A stretch of 64,000 nt of DNA from Halomonas sp. GD1P12 (GTDB lineage: Bacteria; Pseudomonadota; Gammaproteobacteria; Pseudomonadales; Halomonadaceae): NCBI RefSeq assembly GCF_025725645.1, contig NZ_CP107007.1:3534001-3598000 (forward strand). Direction: 5' to 3'. Both the position numbers and the translations under genes were made by a program. The notes under the pieces were generated by a model. That model ran no database searches. It was given only the letters and a program-made list of their open reading frames with translations, and was not told the DNA's origin. Below, one piece after another: positions 9,040-17,797 of the stretch; the first letter of the stretch is position 1, and the number at the start of each line of letters is the position of its first letter.

Positions 9040-10551
9040 ATGACACTTGCCATCGTGAACACGCGTGCCGGCGTAGGGCTCGACGCTCCGGCAGTGCAGG
9101 TCGAGGTGCATCTGGCCAACGGCCTGCCGGGATTGACGCTGGTCGGCCTGCCGGAAGCCGCCGTGAAGGAGAGCCGCGAGCGGGTGCGCAGTGCGCTGGT
9201 CAACGCAGGCTTTGACTTTCCCAACACCCGGCGCATCACCCTGAACCTGGCCCCGGCGGATCTGCCCAAGGAGGGTGGGCGTTTCGATCTGCCCATTGCG
9301 CTGGGCATTCTCGCCGCCTCCGGCCAGCTGCCGGTGGAGGCGCTTGAAGGCATCGAGTGCGCGGGCGAGCTGGCCCTCGACGGCAAGCTGCGTCCGGTGC
9401 CCGGCATGCTGCCGTTTGCGCTGGCCACCAAAAGCGCCGGGCGCAGGCTGATGGTGCCCAGGGCTTGCGCGGACGAAGCCGCGCTTGCGGGTAACGGTCT
9501 GGAAGTCCTGCCGGCCGAATCACTCTGGGACGTCGTGGCCCACCTTCTGGATCAGACCCGCATCGCGCCCCACGTGCTGCCCGCCCCACCGAAAGCGCAG
9601 ACCCCCGCGCCAGACCTTGCCGATGTACGCGGCCAGCACCAGGCGCGCCGGGCGCTGGAAGTGGCCGCCGCCGGTGGGCATAACCTCTTGCTGGCCGGCC
9701 CGCCGGGCACCGGTAAGACCATGCTGGCCAGCCGACTGCCCGGCATTCTGCCGCCGCTTAACGAGGACGACGCGCTGCAGGTCGCCGCGGTGCGCTCGGT
9801 GTGCGGGCTGGCGCTCGAGGCGGACTGGGGCCAGCGCCCGTTTCGACAACCGCACCACAGCGCCAGCGCCGCCGCGCTCGTTGGCGGCGGCTCGAAACCC
9901 AAGCCTGGCGAAATTTCCTTGGCGCACATGGGCGTACTGTTTCTCGACGAGCTGCCGGAGTTTTCCAGAAGCGTTTTGGAAGTCTTACGCCAGCCTTTGG
10001 AAACCGGCGAAATCCACCTGTCGCGCGCCAGCCACGAGCGCCGCTACCCTGCCCGTTTTCAGCTCGTCGCCGCCATGAACCCCTGCCCCTGCGGTCACCT
10101 GGGCGACCCGCGAAGCCGCTGCCAGTGTACGGCCAGCCAGATCCAGCGCTATCAGGCGCGGCTCTCCGGCCCGCTTTTGGATCGTATCGACCTTCAGGTG
10201 GAAGTCCCGGCGCTGCCGCCGGAGCAGCTCACCGCCCAGACCCAGGGCGAATCGTCCGACGCGGTACGCGAGCGCGTGATGGCCGCCCGAGCGCGCCAGA
10301 TGGAGCGCGGCGCGCTCAACAGCCAGCTAAGCGGCAAGGCGCTGGAAGCCGCCTGCGACTTGAACGACGAGGAGCGCACCTGGCTTGCCGAGGTGCTGGA
10401 AAAGCTCAAGCTCTCGGCGCGGGCGTATCACCGCGTGTTGCGGGTGGCGCTGACGCTTTCTGATCTACAGGGCGAACCCAAGCCGGGGCAGCCGCACCTG
10501 ATCGAGGCCATTGGTTACCGGCAGCTGGATCGCCTGCTGGGAAAAGGCTGA
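9040..10551 (+). CDS. comM: ComM/YifB, Mg-chelatase-like AAA+ helicase
   Basis: 503 aa, full length for the YifB/ComM family. It has an N-terminal ChlI-like domain (MTLAIVNTRAGVGLDAP), Walker A at GPPGTGKTM, Walker B at [10 protein letters not shown], a cysteine-rich [12 protein letters not shown] insertion, and a C-terminal Mg_chelatase domain. ComM is a hexameric branch-migration helicase that helps integrate incoming DNA during natural transformation. ATG 9040 follows AGGGGAAC; a GTG directly upstream is less likely. The gene is intact even though an insert and a second partial copy lie immediately downstream. Confidence 0.93.
   Translation: MTLAIVNTRAGVGLDAPAVQVEVHLANGLPGLTLVGLPEAAVKESRERVRSALVNAGFDFPNTRRITLNLAPADLPKEGGRFDLPIALGILAASGQLPVEALEGIECAGELALDGKLRPVPGMLPFALATKSAGRRLMVPRACADEAALAGNGLEVLPAESLWDVVAHLLDQTRIAPHVLPAPPKAQTPAPDLADVRGQHQARRALEVAAAGGHNLLLAGPPGTGKTMLASRLPGILPPLNEDDALQVAAVRSVCGLALEADWGQRPFRQPHHSASAAALVGGGSKPKPGEISLAHMGVLFLDELPEFSRSVLEVLRQPLETGEIHLSRASHERRYPARFQLVAAMNPCPCGHLGDPRSRCQCTASQIQRYQARLSGPLLDRIDLQVEVPALPPEQLTAQTQGESSDAVRERVMAARARQMERGALNSQLSGKALEAACDLNDEERTWLAEVLEKLKLSARAYHRVLRVALTLSDLQGEPKPGQPHLIEAIGYRQLDRLLGKG
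9857..10551 (+). repeat. comM 3' half, parent copy of a diverged direct repeat
   Basis: These bases recur in the same orientation at 12773-13467, about 2.9 kb downstream. The copies differ at roughly 5-7% of positions by eye, nearly all silent, apart from one base deletion in the second copy. This points to a related but non-identical comM rather than a fresh tandem duplication. Confidence 0.85.
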
Positions 10552-10793
10552 GCCACGCCTCCTGATGCCGACCACGAGAGCAGGCTCGAGGCACCTTCGT
10601 CAGCCAGCGGTATTGTCGCGGCGCCAACAACGCCCATGATCACATTCCTGGGCACGATCGCGACCCCGATCCTGGCCACAGTGAAGCCAGTCATCGCCGC
10701 GCTATCAGGAACACCGAGCGCGCCGGCCAGCAAGACCCCGGCGCGCTCGGCCAGTTCTTCGATCTGGCGGCATAAAGAACCACCTTTATTCAT
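10552..10793 (-). pseudogene. LysR-family regulator remnant (effector domain fragment)
   Basis: The minus-strand frame reads LCRQIEELAERAGV, then ALGVPDSAAMTGFTVARIG, VAIVPR and TIPLADEGA. This is the pattern of the C-terminal half of a LysR substrate-binding domain (the usual LVAAGLGVAIVP block). There is no DNA-binding domain, and the frame runs out into the comM 3' end. It is a dead fragment stranded at the left edge of the insert. Confidence 0.6.
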
Positions 10794-11004
10794 CCATGTT
10801 TTACTTAAGTAATTTAAGCCAAAGTTGTAATCCTGGATTCATAGCATAACCGCAACACTGTGGGCCACACGGTAGAGACAGGAGGGTCAGCGCCGGTGCC
10901 CTCCCTGCTTTACCGACCAAAGTGAAACAGCCCTGGATACCGCAGGTGCTGCGCTTATTGCTTGAATTCAGGAGTTCAGGATTTAAACACTTGTTATCAA
11001 CATT

Positions 11005-12300
11005 TCAGAATACGTAAATGGCTTTTGCCATAATGGTTGTACCATCGAAGTTATCTGTTTGCCCGTTACTATCCAGGTAAGGCGTATTATCGCTTCTGCC
11101 GCGGCGGAAAGAGGAGTTTGGCCCGCCCTTGAGACTGAGCTCAAGCCCAGGAACCGCAGTAGGGGTATAGAAAATCGCTCCACCAACTTCATATTCGTAT
11201 AAATCCTGCCCCGCATATTCGAAATTGAAACCATAACGAGAGATAAATCCCAGTCTTACTTCTGGACTGTACCGGTGTAGGTAACTCAGTGCTATAACGT
11301 TTTCTTGATCATTATAAAAGTCTTTAGACAAGCCATTAGCGATGTTGCTATCTTCGCCATATGAATTATTTGAAAGATTGTTTTCAAATCGACCCAAGCT
11401 ACCCTCTCTTTCTGCTGACACATAAGCATAACCTAGAGACAAAATGCCCGAGGACAAGAAGAAGTCGGCCTTTATTTCTGCAATATAAGCATCGTCATCA
11501 AAGAACCGATTTTGATCAGGCAGCGATCTATAGTTGGATAATGCATCTACATAAATAAGTTTGGCGGAGAACTTTCTATTTTCTTGAACATTACTATAAC
11601 TAAAGGACTGGCTTCGTAAGTAGTCCTGACCTTCGCCGATATAGTAATGAAAAGAGTGACCATCTGTGTTATAATCAGCTGCCAAGGTATAAATAAAATC
11701 AACATCTTCATTATCTTTTGTCAGCAGACTTTCTCTACCAGAGACATTGGGGGCAGAGTAATCTGTTAAATAGCCCGCTTTAAAATTCCAATTTTCTGAT
11801 TCCACTTCTGTTGTAATACCATAATAAGCGCTGGAAGTAACACTACCGTCGCGTGACACGGCACCAAAATCTTCTAGTACACGTAGCCCTTCATAGAAAT
11901 AGACATTAGTACCGTTATCCGTTGAAAACGTCTGTTTTAGAAATGCCTCTGAGACCTTATCAAAGCCTTGAGCACTTCGCTGGCCATCATCGCCCACTTC
12001 AGACTGTAAAATACTTTTTGCAAAAAACGTCTCACCATAATCAATCGGCTCAACGGCAAGTAACCCAAAGTTAAAGCCATAGTGATCGTCTACGTAGACC
12101 GAATCAAAATCATACGAAGCTGACTGCACCCAGTTCAATATATCTGAGTTTCCAGCCCTATCGTAGCGACCGCTTTGGACATTGTCATAAAAGTTAATAA
12201 GACCAAGCGTATGATCACTTTCTTTTACGAAGTCGATGAAATTGGCGCTCGCGTAATTGATAGGCGATAAAATGCATAGTGTGATGACGATTTTTTTCAT
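11005..12300 (-). CDS. OprD-like outer membrane porin
   Basis: 431 aa with a signal peptide (MKKIVITLCILSPINYASA). Alternating beta-strand sequence runs throughout and it ends in AKAIYVF with a terminal aromatic, as in outer-membrane barrels. The early FIDFVKESDHTLGLINFYDN resembles the start of OprD-family porins, and PGLELSLKGG near the C-terminus also fits. OprD proteins pass carboxylates and small amino acids. The gene is clearly more AT-rich than its surroundings and sits alone between the LysR remnant and the comM fragment, so recent acquisition is likely. OprD assignment is moderate; outer-membrane barrel is more certain. Confidence 0.65.
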   Translation of the reverse strand: MKKIVITLCILSPINYASANFIDFVKESDHTLGLINFYDNVQSGRYDRAGNSDILNWVQSASYDFDSVYVDDHYGFNFGLLAVEPIDYGETFFAKSILQSEVGDDGQRSAQGFDKVSEAFLKQTFSTDNGTNVYFYEGLRVLEDFGAVSRDGSVTSSAYYGITTEVESENWNFKAGYLTDYSAPNVSGRESLLTKDNEDVDFIYTLAADYNTDGHSFHYYIGEGQDYLRSQSFSYSNVQENRKFSAKLIYVDALSNYRSLPDQNRFFDDDAYIAEIKADFFLSSGILSLGYAYVSAEREGSLGRFENNLSNNSYGEDSNIANGLSKDFYNDQENVIALSYLHRYSPEVRLGFISRYGFNFEYAGQDLYEYEVGGAIFYTPTAVPGLELSLKGGPNSSFRRGRSDNTPYLDSNGQTDNFDGTTIMAKAIYVF

Positions 12301-12772
12301 ACGTTTCTCTTTTATATTTATTTATTAGAAAAAACAGTCACATTAAAGTCGCTATACAGCACTCAACCGATAGCTTCTGTTTGTGATTTCATGAATATTC
12401 TTGTAGGAACTTTTTACTTAGCTTTATAACTTATTAATCAGCATGAGTAGCACTCAAGAATTGAGCCGGTTTGTCGACGTTTTGTGGACGGTACTAAAAG
12501 TTGATATACCATGTTGGCTCCAAATTATTTTTTAGTGGTGCAATTGATTCAATAGCTGTTCATAAACTTGACGGTTAAGCAAGCCAGCGCATTTGATAAA
12601 AATCATGTTAGAGAAAAAAATATATTCTTTAAATGAATAATATTTCTATCAAGTATTTACGATATCGATTTGACCGTTGTGATAAATACAAGGCAGATTA
12701 GAAAAGCAAGAAAGGTTTGATTCGCCGAGGGCTGAAGCAGCCGGCGCTCGCCGGCCTGATCCGCTGGCTTTA
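12301..12772. other. AT-rich gene-free stretch, right part of the comM insert
   Basis: No coding frame of note, and no transposase or integrase remnant that I can recognise. The low GC matches the porin gene and changes abruptly to high GC in the last ~50 bases before the comM fragment begins. It presumably holds the porin promoter and the right junction of the insert. Confidence 0.6.
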
Positions 12773-13467
12773 TCATAGCGCCAGCGCCGCGGCACTCGTG
12801 GGCGGCGGCTCGAAACCCAAGCCCGGCGAGATTTCGCTGGCCCACATGGGCGTGCTGTTTCTCGACGAGCTGCCGGAGTTTTCCAGAAGCGTGCTGGAGG
12901 TCCTTCGCCAGCCGCTGGAAACCGGCGAAATCCATCTGTCGCGGGCGACCCACGAGCGCCGCTACCCGGCGCGTTTTCAGCTCGTCGCCGCCATGAACCC
13001 TTGCCCCTGCGGCCACCTGGGCGACCCGCGAAGCCGCTGCCAGTGCACGGCCAGCCAGATCCAGCGCTATCAGGCGCGGCTCTCTGGCCCGCTACTGGAC
13101 CGTATCGACCTTCAGGTGGAAGTCCCCGCCCTGCCGCCGGAGCAGCTCACCGCCCAGACGCAGGGCGAATCGTCCGACGCGGTACGCGAGCGCGTGATGG
13201 CTGCCCGAGCGCGCCAGATGGAGCGCGGTGCGCTCAACAGCCAGCTAAGTGGCAAGGCGCTGGAAGCCGCCTGTGACTTGAACGACGAGGAGCGCACCTG
13301 GCTTGCCGAGGTGCTGGAAAACTCAAGCTCTCGGCGCAGGCGTATCACCGCGTGTTGCGGGTGGCGCTGACGCTTTCTGATCTACAGGGCGAACCCAAGC
13401 CGGGGCAGACGCACCTGATCGAGGCCATTGGCTATCGGCAGCTGAATCGTCTGCTGGGAAAAGGCTG
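12773..13467 (+). pseudogene. truncated, frameshifted second copy of comM (3' half)
   Basis: It begins inside the ATPase domain (after the Walker A region, at [18 protein letters not shown]) and matches the C-terminal ~230 residues of the intact gene almost perfectly at protein level. A single base is missing near 13323: GGAAAAGCTC in the parent is GGAAAACTC here. This breaks the frame about 140 bases before the end. The original stop context GGAAAAGGCTGA is still present at the right edge. The readable frame from 12717 starts in unrelated sequence, so no functional protein is expected. Confidence 0.88.
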
Positions 13468-13476
13468 AGCAGTGCC

Positions 13477-14307
13477 TTACCCCTGATAACGTCCACTCAT
13501 CACCCACGCCGTCCAGGAGCCGTCGAACAGCGAAAGGTGCTCAAAGCCGGCAAGCTCGGCGGCCACCCACAGGATGCAGGCGGTAATGCCCGAGCCGCAG
13601 CTAAACGCCACGTGATCCGCCGGCGATAACCCCCTGTCACGCAATAGTCGCGCAATCTCCTCAGCGCTTTTGAAGTAGCCGTTTTCCAGCACGTCACCAA
13701 ACGGCAGATTGCAGGCGCCGGGCACATGCCCGCCTGGAAACTCCGGGCGCGGCTCCGGCGCCTGTCCGGAAAAGCGCCCGGCGCTTCTGGCATCCACCAG
13801 CGTGAAGCGCGGTGCGGCGATGTTGGCCTGAACGTCATCCACGCTGACCACGCTCGGGTTGGCCTTGAGTACCGGGGGCGTCGCAAGCGGTGTTGGCTCG
13901 CTATAGCCCTGCTGCACCGGAAGCGACTGCGCAAGCCACCCCGGCAGGCCACCGTCGAGCAGCCGGACGTTGGTAAAGCCCGCCTGGGTCAGCAGCCAGT
14001 AGGCGCGCGGGGCGGAGAAAACGCCGCGGTTGTCGAAGACGACGATCTCGTCATCGATCGAGAGACCCAACTGCCCGCACGCCTGTTGCAAGGCGTCCAG
14101 CGCCGGCAGCGTGTGGGGAAAGGGCGCACTCTGATCAGAAAAGACCCGCTCGATATCGAATTCGAGCGCACCCGGCAGCGTGCGACCATCCTCCGGTACA
14201 AAGGATGCGATGGGGCTGTTGGGCAGCGAGGCGTCCAGCACCCTGGGCGGATTGACGCGCTTTAAACGCTCGTTAAGATCAAGTGCGGAAATGAGGATAT
14301 CAGACAT
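13477..14307 (-). CDS. sseA: 3-mercaptopyruvate/thiosulfate sulfurtransferase
   Basis: 276 aa, two tandem rhodanese domains. The catalytic loop CGSGITA (Cys227) is the mercaptopyruvate sulfurtransferase type. GGHVPGACNLPF is the usual rhodanese element before it. It transfers sulfane sulfur to cyanide or thiol acceptors. The start at 14307 is chosen because AGGAG lies just upstream; a longer frame to 14349 would swallow that site. The gene is the first intact one right of the comM fragment. Confidence 0.85.
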   Translation of the reverse strand: MSDILISALDLNERLKRVNPPRVLDASLPNSPIASFVPEDGRTLPGALEFDIERVFSDQSAPFPHTLPALDALQQACGQLGLSIDDEIVVFDNRGVFSAPRAYWLLTQAGFTNVRLLDGGLPGWLAQSLPVQQGYSEPTPLATPPVLKANPSVVSVDDVQANIAAPRFTLVDARSAGRFSGQAPEPRPEFPGGHVPGACNLPFGDVLENGYFKSAEEIARLLRDRGLSPADHVAFSCGSGITACILWVAAELAGFEHLSLFDGSWTAWVMSGRYQG

Positions 14308-14383
14308 GGGATGAAACTCCTGGTAGTCCGGGAATGGTGGCATTCTCATGACGTCACCCCGGGCTTTTAAGCGCGATGCACAC

Positions 14384-15142
14384 TCAGCCTGCCAGCAGAC
14401 GCAGCCCCATCCAAAGCCCCATACCGATCATCACCAGATTCTCGGTCAGCGACACGAAACCCAGCGGCACGTTCTTGCCGCCGCCCACGCAGGCGCACTT
14501 GAGCTCGCGTTTATCGATATAAACTGCCTTGAACACCGAGACCGCGCCCACGCCGCCGGCGAGCAGCGCCAGCGGTGCAGCGAGCCAGATCAAGGCGCCT
14601 GCCAACATCAAAAGCCCGGCCAGGGTTTCGATGAAGGGGTAGGCATAGGCGTAGGGCACGTAGCGCTGGGCGAGCAAGTCGTAGTTGATGAACATGGTGC
14701 TAAAGCTTTGTACGTCCTGAAGCTTTTGCAGGCCCAGCAGCACCATGGCGGTGGCGATGGCGTACTCCGGCATACGAGGCGCCGTAAGCGAACCTGTGGC
14801 GGCCCAGCTCACCGCCAGGCCGATCAACAGCGCCACGGCAAAAATCGCCAGTACCGGGCGGTAGGTCGTGGCGTTGGGGTCGCGCACGCGAAGACCAAGG
14901 TGCTTGCGCACCTCCTCATAGCCGCCGATGCGCTCATCCCCAATATAGGTCTGGGGCGTGGTCTTGACGTTTTCTCGCGCCTTGAAGGCATCGATCTCCT
15001 CGCGGGAGGTCAGCCAGTGGTCCTCCACCTCGAATCCCTTGCGCTTCAAAAGATCCACCGTTTTCACGCCGAAGGGGCAGCGGTGTTTGGTCATGTTCAT
15101 GCGATAGACCCGGGCGGTACCGCGTGTGGTCGTTGCCATCAT
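14384..15142 (-). CDS. glutaredoxin-MauE/DoxX fusion membrane protein
   Basis: 252 aa. Residues 10-85 are a glutaredoxin fold (MTKHRCPFGVKTVDLLKRKG, then TTPQTYIGDERIGGYEEVRKHLG). The rest has four hydrophobic segments typical of MauE/DoxX-like proteins. The active site is CPFG with a single cysteine (Cys22), so it is monothiol. The later CACVGGGKN supplies a further cysteine pair near the membrane part. A redox role linked to disulfide handling is plausible; the substrate is unknown. ATG 15142 follows GAGGTG. Confidence 0.75.
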   Translation of the reverse strand: MMATTTRGTARVYRMNMTKHRCPFGVKTVDLLKRKGFEVEDHWLTSREEIDAFKARENVKTTPQTYIGDERIGGYEEVRKHLGLRVRDPNATTYRPVLAIFAVALLIGLAVSWAATGSLTAPRMPEYAIATAMVLLGLQKLQDVQSFSTMFINYDLLAQRYVPYAYAYPFIETLAGLLMLAGALIWLAAPLALLAGGVGAVSVFKAVYIDKRELKCACVGGGKNVPLGFVSLTENLVMIGMGLWMGLRLLAG

Positions 15143-15215
15143 TCACCTCGCTGAAACTATTGAGCGTGCTATTTACTAGTGTAGACGTTAGGGCGCCCCA
15201 TGGCTTTTCAAGCCG

Positions 15216-16427
15216 CTAACAGCGGGCGCGTTTTCGCGTCAAACCGTAGCCCAGCAGCCCCACCACCGGCCCCGGTACCAACAGCCAGGCCGCGTCCAGC
15301 TGGACACGTTCGAACAGCGCGGTGACGAGGCCGATGGAGACCACGGTGATGGCAAAACCGATGGCGTTCAAAATGGCAAGTGATGCTCCGACGATCGCCG
15401 GCGGGCAGGCCTTTGCCGCCAGCGCCGAGAACTGCGGCGAGTCCGCCACCACCGCCGCGCCCCAGACGAGCAGCAACAGGCCAAGCCCCACCGGCGACAG
15501 CGTGCGCCAGAAAAGCGCAAACAGCACGGCGCAGAGGCACGAGAGCGTCAGCATGGATAACGCCACGGCGGCGCTGCCAAATCGGCGCGACAGCGCCCCG
15601 CCGACAAGGCACCCCAGCGCCCCGACGCCGATCACGCCAAAGGCCATGCCCGATACGCCAATACCGAACGCGTCACTGGCCAGCACCGAGTTCGCCACCA
15701 GCAGCGGCACCACCGTCCAGAAAGCGTAAAGCTCCCACATGTGGCCGAAATACCCCCAGGCCGCCGCGCGAAAACCGGGCGCCTTGAACGCCTCGCTGAC
15801 TTGCAGCGGCGAGCTCGAACCCGTTTGGCGCGCCGGCAGATGCGCGCCGTCACCCAGCATGAAAATCAGCCCCGCGCCCGCCAGCGCCAGCACGGATGAC
15901 GCGCTGATCACGACCTGCCAGGGAAGATCGGCGCCCAGCTCTTTGAGCCCGTGGGGCAAGGCGGTGCCGAGGGTCAGCATCGCCACCAGTTGGGCCAGCG
16001 CCTGGCCGGTGCGTTCCGGGGCCCAGCTGACCACCAGCTTCATGCCCACCGGATAGATACCGGCCAGGCTGAGCCCAACCAGAAAGCGCCAGAGAAGCGC
16101 CTCGGTCAAGCCTTGAGCGCTCCAGGCGAATAGCGCGTTGCAAAGCGCCCCCAGCAGAGCGCTTGTCACGAACAGGTGGCTTGCGCGAAAGCGGTCGGCA
16201 AGCCCGGTCAATGCCAGCGTGAGCGTGCCGAGAATGAAGCCGCTCTGCACCGCACCGGTCAGCCAGCCGATTTCGGCGGCGCTGACGCTCCAGACGCGGG
16301 TCAGTTCTTCAAACGCGCTGTTGGCGCTGAACCAGAGCGAGGTGCCCAGCAGCTGCGCCAGCGCGATGACGGCGACCGGCCGGCGGGCCAGCACGCTCGG
16401 CGTATGCGAAAAGGGTCTTTGTGCCAC
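15216..16427 (-). CDS. MFS transporter
   Basis: 403 aa, about twelve hydrophobic segments. It carries the MFS loop 2-3 motif as GLADRFRASH and a repeat-like GALSRRFGS in the second half. A GTG start at 16427 has GAGGTG four bases upstream. It opens a minus-strand run with the downstream Grx-MauE and sulfurtransferase genes, although intergenic gaps of 70-80 bp leave co-transcription open. Substrate not inferable; a cyanate/drug-type MFS is possible. Confidence 0.78.
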   Translation of the reverse strand: MAQRPFSHTPSVLARRPVAVIALAQLLGTSLWFSANSAFEELTRVWSVSAAEIGWLTGAVQSGFILGTLTLALTGLADRFRASHLFVTSALLGALCNALFAWSAQGLTEALLWRFLVGLSLAGIYPVGMKLVVSWAPERTGQALAQLVAMLTLGTALPHGLKELGADLPWQVVISASSVLALAGAGLIFMLGDGAHLPARQTGSSSPLQVSEAFKAPGFRAAAWGYFGHMWELYAFWTVVPLLVANSVLASDAFGIGVSGMAFGVIGVGALGCLVGGALSRRFGSAAVALSMLTLSCLCAVLFALFWRTLSPVGLGLLLLVWGAAVVADSPQFSALAAKACPPAIVGASLAILNAIGFAITVVSIGLVTALFERVQLDAAWLLVPGPVVGLLGYGLTRKRARC

Positions 16428-16493
16428 TCGTCACCTCTCGACGCGTTGGTGGATGAAGGGTCGGCCGTGAAAAGCCAGGCGCGGCGCTGCTGC

Positions 16494-17531
16494 TTACAGC
16501 CCGGTCGAGTGCGTCAGCGCGCGGGACGCCGCGGCGGTATCGTCGACGCCGCCGTCAGGCCCGGCCTCCACGTCATCGAGAAACGCTTCGAGCCGCTCGA
16601 ACAGTGCCTGGCGAATGGCTATGGACTCGTTCACCAGATGGTGTTTCGCCTCGGGGTGGCGAAACACCGACGCCTGCGGCAGCTTCTCGGCCAGGATGGC
16701 GAGGTTTCGCTCCCAGTCCACCGTGGTGTCCTGCTCGCCCTGCAGAATCAGCGTCGGCAACGCGAGGGGCTCGAAAGCCAGCACCCTGGGAATCCAGCGG
16801 CGCATGGCGGACACCCAGACCACGCTCAGGCGCTCGGGCTGCAGCGGGTCGTGCTCGCGCAAAAAGGTGGTGAAGGCTTCGTCAGTGGAGTTTGGCCGGT
16901 ACTTGCGCGGCAGCTCCTTGACGAAGGGGCTGGCAATGAGGTGCACCCAGCTGGCCTGGCCCCAGCGCCAGGGGCGCACCAGCGGCGCCAGCAGTACGAT
17001 GGCCGCCCAGTGTGCCGCCTCACGGTGTTCCAGCGCGTCGGTCGCCAGAATCGCCGCGCCGGTGCTCTGGCCGATGCCGATCCACGGCGCCGGGGCCAAA
17101 TCCGCCGCCTCCAGGGTGTGTTTGACGTGGCTGAAACAGTGCTGGTAGTCCTCGAACTCGTCGATCTCTGCTCGCGGGCCGCTGGAAAGCCCGTGGCCGG
17201 GCAGATCCCATAGCACCACCAGCCAGCCGTTCTCCAGCAGGCTTTCGAGCAGATGACGATAAAGCCCGAGATGATCGAAATAGCCGTGCACCACGAAGAC
17301 CGTGCCCCGGGGCGCCATGGGGCTCCACACCTGACACCAGAGATTGAAGCGGCCGGTATCGATGAACCCGGCGTAGACCGACGGCGTACTTTCGAAAAGC
17401 TCGCTGAGCCGGTAGTGATGAAAATAGTCCTGGACCGCGCGGGTCAGCGGTGAGCCGGGGGCCAAATAGTGAAGCGCCGGGGCGCTGGGTGCCTGGCGAA
17501 ACACCGCTGACAGATGATCGAACTCATGCAT
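16494..17531 (-). CDS. alpha/beta hydrolase, lysophospholipase/monoglyceride lipase type
   Basis: 345 aa. It has the oxyanion HGYFDHLGLY element and the nucleophile elbow GQSTG (in WIGIGQSTGAAIL). The DLPGHGLSSGPR run is typical of the Hydrolase_4/PldB family, and a late HPEAKHHLVNES supplies the catalytic histidine. It probably cleaves acyl chains from lysophospholipids or monoglycerides. No signal peptide is evident, so it acts in the cytoplasm or at the inner membrane face. GGGAGA precedes the ATG. Confidence 0.8.
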   Translation of the reverse strand: MHEFDHLSAVFRQAPSAPALHYLAPGSPLTRAVQDYFHHYRLSELFESTPSVYAGFIDTGRFNLWCQVWSPMAPRGTVFVVHGYFDHLGLYRHLLESLLENGWLVVLWDLPGHGLSSGPRAEIDEFEDYQHCFSHVKHTLEAADLAPAPWIGIGQSTGAAILATDALEHREAAHWAAIVLLAPLVRPWRWGQASWVHLIASPFVKELPRKYRPNSTDEAFTTFLREHDPLQPERLSVVWVSAMRRWIPRVLAFEPLALPTLILQGEQDTTVDWERNLAILAEKLPQASVFRHPEAKHHLVNESIAIRQALFERLEAFLDDVEAGPDGGVDDTAAASRALTHSTGL

Positions 17532-17641
17532 GGCGTCTCTCCCTGAGCGATCATGATGCCGCCATGACCGTTGCGCGCTTTATTATCATTTAGTCGAGCA
17601 TGACTGCGCTTTCGCGTCTACGCTGTTTACAGGCCAAAGCG

Positions 17642-17664
17642 TTTATGGAACTATTTTCCATAAA
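17642..17664. promoter_or_regulatory. inverted repeat upstream of malate synthase
   Basis: TTTATGGAA-CTATT-TTCCATAAA is a perfect 9-bp inverted repeat with a 5-base spacer, 134 bp before glcB. The symmetry suggests a dimeric regulator site. The regulator is unknown. Confidence 0.5.
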
Positions 17665-17696
17665 TAACTGTCTTGAGATCATTACCCTGACATTAT

Positions 17697-17728
17697 CGTT
17701 CTGGAACTATTGCGTTCTTGAATTATTG
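17697..17728 (+). repeat. tandem 16-bp repeat upstream of malate synthase
   Basis: Two head-to-tail 16-mers, CGTTCTGGAACTATTG and CGTTCTTGAATTATTG, differ at two positions. The core GGAACTATT also occurs in the inverted repeat 40 bp upstream. Iterated sites for one regulator are a reasonable guess. Confidence 0.55.
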
Positions 17729-17797
17729 TCCTGACATCATATCGATACTGGCCGTGGCCATCTTTCATCCCCACGGGCACTTTCAGAGGAGAGACCC

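Noticed and set aside
12717..13370. Open frame over the comM fragment as a functional short ATPase
   Set aside because: It begins in unrelated sequence, lacks Walker A and ends through a frameshift.
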